A program made the position numbers and the translations under genes. From the NCBI GenBank assembly GCA_028284565.1, contig JANQRM010000500.1, positions 1 to 6,580 of the forward strand: 6,580 nt of DNA. The letters are read 5' to 3'. Below, piece by piece: positions 1 to 5,997 of this stretch (position 1 is the stretch's first letter; each line of letters starts with the position of its first letter). This stretch comes from Anaerolineae bacterium. GTDB taxonomy: Bacteria; Chloroflexota; Anaerolineae; Aggregatilineales; Phototrophicaceae. The notes beneath the pieces were generated by a model. That model ran no database searches, was not told where the DNA came from, and was given only the letters and a program-made list of their open reading frames with translations.

Positions 1-279
1 GCGGGTTTGTGCCGCCGGAATCAGATAGAGTTCTGGAAATTGTTTATGTTTAATCATTGCTTGACGGAGTTTACTCCGTCCCTCAACGACATCAACAAGG
101 TCATAGACAATGCGATTTTCTAAGCCCATGACAACATCGAGGTTTCTCAAACCAATATCGGCATCAATCACGACGACTCGCGCCCCTAAGCGCGCCAATG
201 CGATGCCTAAATTAGCTGTGGTTGTGGTTTTTCCTACACCCCCTTTGCCGGAGGTGACGGTGACAACTCTTGCCCCCAT
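1..279 (-). CDS. minD: Septum site-determining ATPase MinD (N-terminal part, cut by window edge)
   Basis: The first 93 residues of MinD are visible; the family is usually about 260-270 residues, so the rest lies beyond the left edge. MinD is a ParA/MinD-type ATPase that dimerises on ATP, binds the inner face of the membrane through a C-terminal helix (not visible here) and recruits MinC to block FtsZ ring assembly away from midcell. The sequence opens [19 protein letters not shown], the deviant Walker A loop with the signature lysine at K12 and the second lysine at K17. It continues with [14 protein letters not shown], which carries the catalytic-type D40, then [18 protein letters not shown] and a [10 protein letters not shown] segment, all closely matching known MinD proteins. 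The ATG start lies 20 nt after the minC stop, with a purine-rich AAAGGGAAAG just upstream as a plausible ribosome binding site. It is therefore probably cotranscribed with minC. Identification is firm; only the missing C-terminus is unseen. Confidence 0.97.
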   Translation of the reverse strand, partial: MGARVVTVTSGKGGVGKTTTTANLGIALARLGARVVVIDADIGLRNLDVVMGLENRIVYDLVDVVEGRSKLRQAMIKHKQFPELYLIPAAQTR

Positions 280-299
280 GAACACTTTCCCTTTCTGGT

Positions 300-995
300 T
301 TATTCCCAGCTTTCCACAACAATTTGATTGTTGCGTACATAGGCAACTTCAGGTCTAACTGGCGTTTGTTGATTGTCCGGCGGCGACGTGACGATGTATT
401 GGGCAATGCGTAGCTGGTTTGGACTCATTTTTAACGCACAAACAATCGAGTCAACATTCCCCTCTGCTCCAGCATGAACTGTTCCACGTAACTTGCCCCA
501 GACAATAATATCGCCGGTTGCAATAATTTTTGCCCCCGGATTCACATCACCAAAGACAACGACATGCCCACGACTATGAACTGTCCGTCCAGACCGTAAG
601 GTACGACGAAGCATCACGCCGGTTGTGCCTTCTTCTTCTGGATTAATGGGCAAAGTTTCGTTAAATTCTCGCCCCGGAATATGCCCTTGAATGCTCGTTT
701 TTAAATCGAGTGATTGCGCGGAATCTATGGTTGTCTGGCTATCACTCAACACCACTGCCAATTGTAAACTGCGCCGTTCAAGCAAGGCTTTGAGCGAACT
801 CAATTCATATTTGGGAACCGGACGTTCACCCACATCCACCGTAATCCTCGCTCCTCGAAAAAAACTTTCTTGCTCATCAATGCGATTGGCGAGTGCATCA
901 ATGATATTTTGCCAACCCTCAGTTGGACTCAGGTTAATCAGTAAGCCGTCTTTAATGCCCTTGATTGCGATTAAATTGTCTTGCATTTGTGTCAT
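300..995 (-). CDS. minC: Septum site-determining protein MinC
   Basis: MinC is the cytoplasmic inhibitor of FtsZ polymerisation that MinD recruits to the membrane. At 231 residues it has the normal family length. The N-terminal FtsZ-antagonist domain covers roughly residues 7-86 and includes [15 protein letters not shown] variable linker follows (about 90-125). The C-terminal beta-helix domain that dimerises and binds MinD runs from about 128 to 205, with the diagnostic stretches [40 protein letters not shown] and [11 protein letters not shown] typical tail [16 protein letters not shown] closes the protein. The usual RSGQ is RSGR here, a small change. The start is uncertain by three codons: ATG at 995 or ATG at 986, and neither has a clear Shine-Dalgarno sequence. 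It is followed after 20 nt by minD and preceded by a 108-nt gap, so minCD may have its own promoter. Confidence 0.96.
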   Translation of the reverse strand: MTQMQDNLIAIKGIKDGLLINLSPTEGWQNIIDALANRIDEQESFFRGARITVDVGERPVPKYELSSLKALLERRSLQLAVVLSDSQTTIDSAQSLDLKTSIQGHIPGREFNETLPINPEEEGTTGVMLRRTLRSGRTVHSRGHVVVFGDVNPGAKIIATGDIIVWGKLRGTVHAGAEGNVDSIVCALKMSPNQLRIAQYIVTSPPDNQQTPVRPEVAYVRNNQIVVESWE

Positions 996-1031
996 CTATA
1001 GTGGGCTTTCGCCAAACTGGTTCTGTCTACA

Positions 1032-1037
1032 ACTATA
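1032..1037 (-). promoter_or_regulatory. Possible -10 element upstream of minC
   Basis: The 108-nt gap between the membrane-protein gene and minC (996-1103) is the widest in the window. On the minus strand it is A/T-rich in the middle and holds a TATAGT hexamer, which would place a transcript start about 30 nt before the minC ATG. No good -35 element is visible at 16-18 nt spacing. A second weak candidate, TATAGA, overlaps the minC start itself. A short GGC-GAAA-GCC hairpin lies just before the start codon, but there is no T-tract, so it is not a terminator. This is a weak call based on one hexamer and gap size. Confidence 0.25.
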
Positions 1038-1103
1038 CCGTATTTTTTATTCCGCGCTATTGGTTTTCTACTATTGTAAAAGGGTGCAATCGAAAGGGAT
1101 AGG

Positions 1104-2216
1104 TTAGGTTGAAGCAGAATTTGTAGCGAGATTGATTAACATAACAAGCGGAAAAATAGAGTAGATTAATGGTGCGAGGATACGAATACCAAAGCGTTCT
1201 ATAGCGAGTGTTTTGTCGAACCATTGCCCTAAGGTGAACATCGCATATGTCATCCATGTGACTTGAATGATATAGAGAGGCAAAAGTAAGATATCTCGAT
1301 TATTGTCCAGATAGACCAAACCAAACAGCACATACGCCGCGTAAGCTACCATGGTGACCGTTCCCAAAGTCGGATACCAACGAGCCAAGCGGGCCAATCC
1401 TAGCACACCTAGAATGACCCCAAATATTGAAAATTGATTCCCAATAACCTGAATTAGTTCAATCCAACGCTGTCCGTCACGCCATGCAAGAAGCATAAAT
1501 GGACTGTTGTTGATTGCAATATTATTGACGATCAGATTATATCCACCCAACAGTGTGACAGCCCCAAACAATGCCCAATACCATTTCGGGAAGTCGCCAT
1601 AGGATAACAATAAGCTGAGAAAAATGGCTGGTGCGAGTAAAGTAATCAGTGAATCATTGATTACGCCAATAATGAACAGAAGTAAAATGCCCACCGTTTG
1701 GTATATCAAGGGTGGGCGTGGTGGTGCGCCATCGGGGCGGGGGTTGGTCAGCATCATCATGTCGACAATCAGAAACATCAACCAACCGACGACAAAACCC
1801 GTTAAGCGCAAACTTTGTGGCGTGCCAATTTGGCTCCAGAACAATCCGACAAAGACAATGATGCCAATCGCAATGGCAATTTCTGGGCGACGACTGACAA
1901 GAATCACCCCTAAGATTGCAACACTCGCAATCAATATTGCAATGATAATCGTCGCAGGTTCACCTTCTCCACCACCTGTTTGCGACCAAAAGGCAGGGCT
2001 AAAGCCAAGCGTAATCCCGCCAACCAATGCCAGACTTGCCCCCATTCGTCTTAAGGACAAGGCGACACCTACTACGACTATGGCGAGACCGGATGCTCTA
2101 ACCAAGGGCGTATCTCCCAAAATCAAGAATGCCAACCACATGAGTCCCCCGCTTAGTATTGCGGGTAACCAATATCGAAAGAAATCTTGTGGAGCTGTTC
2201 GTGCAGAAAATATCAA
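1104..2216 (-). CDS. Polytopic membrane protein of unknown function, possibly related to GT-C (DUF2723-like) glycosyltransferases
   Basis: This 370-residue protein has about 12-13 hydrophobic segments (near residues 16-33, 41-55, 60-72, 88-107, 111-127, 139-156, 171-186, 189-205, 211-230, 262-278, 284-302, 308-327 and 344-364), so it is an integral membrane protein. It lacks recognisable RodA/FtsW (SEDS) motifs. Residues 69-84, TLGFSPAFWSQTGGGE, resemble from memory the 'AFSPTFWSQAVIAE' region of DUF2723/TMEM260-like GT-C proteins. The QFSIFGVILGVLGL...DNNRDILLLPLYIIQVTWM part (about 261-322) resembles their C-terminal half. The N-terminal catalytic loop of that family, with its acidic residues and HPPGYP stretch, is not seen; only about 70 residues precede the FSPAFW motif. 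It could be a degenerate or non-catalytic relative, or the likeness could be chance. The start is TTG, with AGGA 6 nt upstream overlapping the PBP2 stop codon; the next in-frame ATG is at residue 26, inside the first membrane segment. The 8-nt gap to PBP2 implies cotranscription and translational coupling. The gene is real; its function is unknown. Confidence 0.85.
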   Translation of the reverse strand: MIFSARTAPQDFFRYWLPAILSGGLMWLAFLILGDTPLVRASGLAIVVVGVALSLRRMGASLALVGGITLGFSPAFWSQTGGGEGEPATIIIAILIASVAILGVILVSRRPEIAIAIGIIVFVGLFWSQIGTPQSLRLTGFVVGWLMFLIVDMMMLTNPRPDGAPPRPPLIYQTVGILLLFIIGVINDSLITLLAPAIFLSLLLSYGDFPKWYWALFGAVTLLGGYNLIVNNIAINNSPFMLLAWRDGQRWIELIQVIGNQFSIFGVILGVLGLARLARWYPTLGTVTMVAYAAYVLFGLVYLDNNRDILLLPLYIIQVTWMTYAMFTLGQWFDKTLAIERFGIRILAPLIYSIFPLVMLINLATNSAST

Positions 2217-2227
2217 AGGATATCCTA
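2217..2227 (-). promoter_or_regulatory. Ribosome binding site of the membrane-protein gene, within a 10-bp palindrome
   Basis: On the minus strand the PBP2 stop codon TAG runs directly into GATATCCT and then the TTG start. The AGGA Shine-Dalgarno core uses the last two bases of the stop codon and sits 6 nt from TTG, which supports TTG as the true start and suggests translational coupling to PBP2. The bases AGGATATCCT (2217-2226) form a perfect palindrome. A hairpin from so short a palindrome would be weak, so any regulatory role is speculative. Confidence 0.55.
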
Positions 2228-4534
2228 GGGATTGTTCGCTGTGGGTAACGCCGTGCCTTCACGCTCACTTTTCAGACGGAAGTAAGCGTCCATCACTTCG
2301 ACAACAACAGGTAGCGCGTTTCGTGACCCCTCATCACCGTTGTAAACAAATGCAATCACAGAAATCTCTGGATTGTCGAAGGGTGCATAGGCTGTAAACC
2401 ACGCATGGGCGGGCCACTGACCCGGTACGCATAAGCCTAATGGACGGGCAATATCATCGCAATATTCTGCTGTTCCGGTTTTTCCGCCAATAGCAACATA
2501 GGGTAAGTTTTCTTGTGCCGCTAAGCCTGTCCCGAAGCGACCGACCTCATCTTCGATGACTGCCGCGCGCATTCCTTGTCGAGTTATATCGAGTGACTCC
2601 GTGCCTAAGAACGCAGGTTCATAGGGAGTGGATGGATTGGAAAAGCGAATTGGTTGGCAGACACTTCCATTAAAGGTGTAATTCAATGGGATATGGACAC
2701 GATACGGACGCATATCTTCGACAAAATCGTCATCATTGACATCCACTTGCCCACGATACCCAAACGGATCACATTGAAGTGGGTCATAATAAGGGCTATT
2801 GGGTTCGCAGGTGCAGGCGAGGCTGGTTTCCCCATTAATCAGCATATCTTCTAGCAACAGCAAGGTCAGCGGTTCGTCTTCTGGCACTTCCTCTATGTTT
2901 AATGTTCGCAAGATTTGTGGCTGGAAGGGTTGGGTAATATTACGCTCTTCGTCCAAGAATTCACGGATAATCGTGGGTTGATGCAGTATTCCATTGTTGA
3001 TAATTGCATTTACGGCATTCAAGAGTTGGAGCGGGGTAACTGTGACGTAACCTTGTCCAAATGATGCATTGTAAGTGTCCCCTGTTGACCATGCTTCTCC
3101 ATAATTGCGCCGTTTCCAATCGCGGTCTGGCATTCGTCCCGGATTTTCAAAGGGGAGTTCGACACCCAATTCCGATCCAATCCCCATAGCTGTTGAATAG
3201 CGGAATAAATCGGTAATACCTAATCCTTCGCGCCTTAATACTTGTTCCGATACATTAGGATTGCCACCACCGATTTGATAGAAATAAACATCACAACTCC
3301 ATGCAATACCCCGAATCATATCGACATTGCCGTGTCCTTCACGAAGCCAGCAGACAAAGCGTTGTGAAGCGGCGGGGTCATTGGGTGCGTAGCGATTCTC
3401 CACGATTAGTTGTCCTTCTGCGCGAAGTTGTGTGTTGGGGTCAATCACATCTTCTTCCAACACGGCGGCGGCGGTGATGAGCTTCCAAACTGAGCCGGGA
3501 GGGTAGAGACTTTTAATAGCGTTGTTTACTAAAGGACGTTGTGGGTCTTCGGCAATTTCAAAGTAGTATTCCCCGTCAATGGCACGGGCAAAGCGAGAAT
3601 TGTCATAGGTTGGTAAGCTGACCATTGCCAGAATCTCGCCCGTTTGGGGATTCATCGCGATGACCACACCGGATTGAGTGACTATACGTTCTTCTGTCGT
3701 GTTCAATAAGGTGATTTGGTCGATGAGGGCTTGTTGAGCGACTTCCTGCAATTCGACATCCAGTGACAATCGAACACTTTGCCCCGGAATGGGGTCGATT
3801 TGCTCGATGATATTCAATTCTTTCCCTGCAACATCCACTTCACGAAGGAAAGACCCTCGTTGTCCAGCAAGGATATCTTCGAGGAAGCGTTCGATGCCTT
3901 CATAACCGATACGGTCGAAGGCAGGATTGTAGCCTTGTTCTCGAAGTTCTTCGGCTTCTTCTGCAGGGATAGGACCCATATAGCCAACGATATGGGTGGT
4001 TAATGCCCCTGTAGGATATTCTCGTACAGCGACGGTTTGTACATCGACACCGGGCATAAAGACGAGTTCTTCTTGAATCTGCATCGCTATTTGCCGTGGA
4101 ATGTCCTGAGCGACGATGACAGGCTGGAAAGGTTCAATCCCTTCCCCTTCAATGACGAATTCTTCGATACTGCGGACATTTTGCCCTTGTGCAATAGCGG
4201 TTTCACGGGTAGGTGGGATGCCGACCAGAGCTGAGATGCGATTGTAAATCGCAAGGGTTTCGTCTTCAGATACGGGTAATTCTGCAGGAACAATCGTCAC
4301 ATTAAACGCGGCGACATTACGGGCAAGACGCTCATCGTTGCGGTCAAAGATTGCACCCCGTTGCGCTGGAATCGGCAACTGATTCAATTGTTGGTCACGC
4401 GCTTGCAATTCCCACTCGTCTTGTTCGACAATTTGCAACTGATACATCCTCAGTGTAAACAGCAAAAAAACAGCAACAATCACGGCTTGGAAAAAGGTCA
4501 GCCGCCAACCCTGAAATGGCATTATGGCTTTCAC
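2225..4534 (-). CDS. mrdA: Penicillin-binding protein 2 (class B, MrdA-type peptidoglycan D,D-transpeptidase)
   Basis: PBP2 cross-links peptidoglycan stem peptides during side-wall elongation, working outside the membrane with RodA and the Mre proteins. From the GTG start it has 769 residues, longer than the roughly 600-700 usual for the family. A single membrane anchor covers about residues 14-31. The pedestal region begins with AQRGAIFDRNDERLARN (about 57-73), the usual RGxIxDRNxxxLA motif. The transpeptidase domain (about 255-750) carries all three active-site motifs: SVWK with nucleophile S348 and K351, the SxD variant S413-C-D415 in AWSCDVYFYQIG, and KTGT at 685-688. The extra length lies mostly between the second and third motifs, about residues 546-640: an insert with four cysteines and an acidic DVNDDDFVED stretch. 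The GTG at 4534 is chosen because an 8-nt match to the 16S rRNA tail precedes it; alternatives are TTG at 4549 and ATG at 4522. It follows mreD closely and precedes the membrane protein by 8 nt. Assignment to the elongasome PBP2 rather than divisome FtsI rests on the mreBCD context. Confidence 0.96.
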   Translation of the reverse strand: MKAIMPFQGWRLTFFQAVIVAVFLLFTLRMYQLQIVEQDEWELQARDQQLNQLPIPAQRGAIFDRNDERLARNVAAFNVTIVPAELPVSEDETLAIYNRISALVGIPPTRETAIAQGQNVRSIEEFVIEGEGIEPFQPVIVAQDIPRQIAMQIQEELVFMPGVDVQTVAVREYPTGALTTHIVGYMGPIPAEEAEELREQGYNPAFDRIGYEGIERFLEDILAGQRGSFLREVDVAGKELNIIEQIDPIPGQSVRLSLDVELQEVAQQALIDQITLLNTTEERIVTQSGVVIAMNPQTGEILAMVSLPTYDNSRFARAIDGEYYFEIAEDPQRPLVNNAIKSLYPPGSVWKLITAAAVLEEDVIDPNTQLRAEGQLIVENRYAPNDPAASQRFVCWLREGHGNVDMIRGIAWSCDVYFYQIGGGNPNVSEQVLRREGLGITDLFRYSTAMGIGSELGVELPFENPGRMPDRDWKRRNYGEAWSTGDTYNASFGQGYVTVTPLQLLNAVNAIINNGILHQPTIIREFLDEERNITQPFQPQILRTLNIEEVPEDEPLTLLLLEDMLINGETSLACTCEPNSPYYDPLQCDPFGYRGQVDVNDDDFVEDMRPYRVHIPLNYTFNGSVCQPIRFSNPSTPYEPAFLGTESLDITRQGMRAAVIEDEVGRFGTGLAAQENLPYVAIGGKTGTAEYCDDIARPLGLCVPGQWPAHAWFTAYAPFDNPEISVIAFVYNGDEGSRNALPVVVEVMDAYFRLKSEREGTALPTANNP

Positions 4535-4544
4535 AGGATCACCT
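4535..4544 (-). promoter_or_regulatory. Strong Shine-Dalgarno sequence that fixes the PBP2 start
   Basis: The minus strand reads AGGTGATC followed by CT and then GTG (4534-4532). AGGTGATC is an 8-nt perfect match to the standard anti-Shine-Dalgarno tail of 16S rRNA (within AAGGAGGTGATC), at a normal distance from GTG. The in-frame TTG at 4549 has only a GGA placed too close, and the ATG at 4522 has nothing comparable. GTG is therefore the best-supported start, assuming this organism keeps the usual 16S 3' end. Confidence 0.65.
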
Positions 4545-4561
4545 ATCAATCGTCCAACAGA

Positions 4562-5062
4562 TTAGATGCGATTCAATCCGGTGGTGAGCCGTCGTTGAAT
4601 CCACCTGACAATGAAGTACACGGGATATATCAACAAAAGATTATAAAATAATGTGGGGATGAGAACATTCCGAATCATCTCAATCAAACCATAGGGCATC
4701 CCAACCATGGCGAGAATTAAGAGGGATGTGACTTGGAACACAATTGTCCCTGCGAGCACAAGCCCCAATAACATCACGATATTCACGCTATAAACTTGTC
4801 GCCGAATGGAATTGGCAACAAAAGCAATCATCACCAAACTGAGGGAGGATGTGCCAAGCGGGGCTTGCGACATTAAATCTTGCATGATACCCCCAGTGAC
4901 TGCCCAAAATAGCGCATCATCCAATTCTGCATTGAGCGACCACGCCAATACAAAGAGCAACACAAGGCTCGGTTGTCCACTTGCAATCCGAATCTGGGGC
5001 AGAATGCTCGATTGTAATACGACACAAAATGCCAAGATTGGCAGACTCAAATACCGTCCCAT
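4562..5062 (-). CDS. mreD: Rod shape-determining protein MreD
   Basis: MreD is a small integral membrane protein of the elongation complex that binds MreC and helps control PBP2. This one has 166 residues, normal for the family. About five to six hydrophobic segments are visible (near 4-22, 30-45, 49-65, 70-88, 93-118 and 134-155). Family-typical stretches are QSSILPQIRIASGQPSLVLL near the N-terminus and GGIMQDLMSQAPLGTSSLSL at about 58-75, which matches the conserved G-x-x-x-D-x-x-S-x-x-P-x-G pattern. A basic tail, RWIQRRLTTGLNR, likely faces the cytoplasm. The ATG start lies only 2 nt after the mreC stop, with no strong ribosome binding site, which points to translational coupling with mreC. 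MreD sequences diverge widely, so the call rests on both sequence and its place between mreC and PBP2; together these are convincing. Confidence 0.93.
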   Translation of the reverse strand: MGRYLSLPILAFCVVLQSSILPQIRIASGQPSLVLLFVLAWSLNAELDDALFWAVTGGIMQDLMSQAPLGTSSLSLVMIAFVANSIRRQVYSVNIVMLLGLVLAGTIVFQVTSLLILAMVGMPYGLIEMIRNVLIPTLFYNLLLIYPVYFIVRWIQRRLTTGLNRI

Positions 5063-5064
5063 GA

Positions 5065-5913
5065 TTACGATTCAGGCTCTTCAAAAACCGACAAATCAAC
5101 AGGCTGAAAACTGGTGATGACTAGCACAAATTCTAAGGTGTCAAAGTCAATTCGACTTCTTACTTCTGCACTTTGGAACAACTCAAACTCAAACTGTTGA
5201 ACGCTCGTCACTTGTCCAATGAGAATATCTGGTGGGAAATTACCGCCTAAACCGGAGGTGAAGACCAAATCGCCCTCAATAATATTCGAGTCTAGATTGA
5301 CGAAGGTGAGCCGCAAACCACCTGACAATTGTCCAATAACACTACCTTCGTCGCGGGTTGTCTGTAATCTCGCGCTAACGGCACTGTTTTCATCCGTAAT
5401 CAGTTGGACTTGCGAGGCATCTGCCGAAACCTGAATCACACGCCCAACCAAGCCGAGTTCCGTGACCACGGGCATCCCAATGGCAATCCCATCCCGACTG
5501 CCCCGATTGATGATAATACTGCGAATTACGGCGTTTTGATCACGTCCAATGACATCCGCTGTGACAAATTCTTGATTCTCAACGCTCGTGGTGTAGTTTA
5601 ATAGTCCTGCGAGGCGGTCATAATCACTGGCGATTTCACGTAATTGGATGATTTCAATCTGGTTCAAAGCGATAATTTCTTCGAGTTGGGCATTACGCTC
5701 TTGCAGATTTTGTATTTCACTGAGGTCAGTGATAGTATTCGTCAAACCAATCGAGAGGCGGTTGAAAAAGCCTGATATAATATTCAGTGGAGTCGCCGCG
5801 ACCCCTTCTACGGGAGCCAATATCCCTGTTGCACTAACGACAATCAAACACCCACAAAATGAGAGGGTAGCAAATAAAAATAAGACTCGGTTGGCTGTCC
5901 AATTCTGTCGCAT
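5065..5913 (-). CDS. mreC: Rod shape-determining protein MreC
   Basis: MreC is a bitopic membrane protein whose outer part forms a scaffold and activates PBP2. From ATG 5913 it has 282 residues, the usual length. A short basic N-terminus (MRQNWTANR) precedes one membrane segment at about 9-27. A coiled coil follows at about 62-101 (LSEIQNLQERNAQLEEIIAL and onward). The extracytoplasmic beta-domain spans about 114-266, with VIGRDQNAVIRSIIINRGSR, DGIAIGMPVVTELGLVGRVI and GDLVFTSGLGGNFPPDILIG, all typical of the family. The reading frame stays open upstream to a TTG at 5985, but that adds 24 residues of non-conserved sequence and has no ribosome binding site, so ATG 5913 is preferred. No Shine-Dalgarno precedes ATG 5913 either. 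Instead, a perfect TATAAT ends 7 nt before it, as in leaderless genes. mreD follows after 2 nt. Confidence 0.95.
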   Translation of the reverse strand: MRQNWTANRVLFLFATLSFCGCLIVVSATGILAPVEGVAATPLNIISGFFNRLSIGLTNTITDLSEIQNLQERNAQLEEIIALNQIEIIQLREIASDYDRLAGLLNYTTSVENQEFVTADVIGRDQNAVIRSIIINRGSRDGIAIGMPVVTELGLVGRVIQVSADASQVQLITDENSAVSARLQTTRDEGSVIGQLSGGLRLTFVNLDSNIIEGDLVFTSGLGGNFPPDILIGQVTSVQQFEFELFQSAEVRSRIDFDTLEFVLVITSFQPVDLSVFEEPES

Positions 5914-5920
5914 GGGGCGT

Positions 5921-5926
5921 ATTATA
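5921..5926 (-). promoter_or_regulatory. Candidate -10 promoter element for mreC (possibly leaderless)
   Basis: The minus strand reads TATAAT, then ACGCCCC, then the mreC ATG. A consensus -10 hexamer at this distance would start transcription at or next to the A of ATG, giving a leaderless mRNA; this agrees with the lack of a Shine-Dalgarno sequence. No recognisable -35 hexamer stands at 16-18 nt spacing, although a TG directly precedes the hexamer (one base short of the standard extended -10 arrangement). It lies in the roughly 84-nt mreB-mreC gap, so mreC could be expressed independently of mreB as well as by read-through. Confidence 0.4.
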
Positions 5927-5997
5927 CATGGATTCTGAAGAGGAATAGAGGGAAAGCCACCTATGCTCTTTTGGAAATTTATCAAGCAAAATACCGG

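Noticed and set aside
996..1103. Rho-independent terminator between the membrane-protein gene and minC
   Set aside because: The only hairpin is a 3-bp GGC-GAAA-GCC stem without a following T-run on the minus strand, and it lies next to the minC start rather than after the upstream stop.
691..1107. Plus-strand open frame of 138 codons opposite minC
   Set aside because: minC on the other strand is strongly recognised across this stretch; the plus-strand product matches nothing and has no ribosome binding site that I can see.
1104..2216. Assignment of the membrane protein as RodA
   Set aside because: Length and position next to PBP2 fit, but I see none of the conserved SEDS family stretches, and the number of hydrophobic segments (12-13) exceeds the 10 typical of RodA.
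1624..2397. Plus-strand open frame of 257 codons antisense to the membrane-protein gene
   Set aside because: It lies almost wholly opposite a coding frame with clear membrane segments and runs across the PBP2 junction; its product has no recognisable domain and is rich in Pro, Lys and Thr as expected of a shadow frame.
5914..5985. MreC starting at TTG 5985 with a 24-residue N-terminal extension
   Set aside because: The extension shows no family-like sequence and no ribosome binding site, and it would put 32 residues before the membrane segment instead of the more usual short basic start; ATG 5913 fits better.
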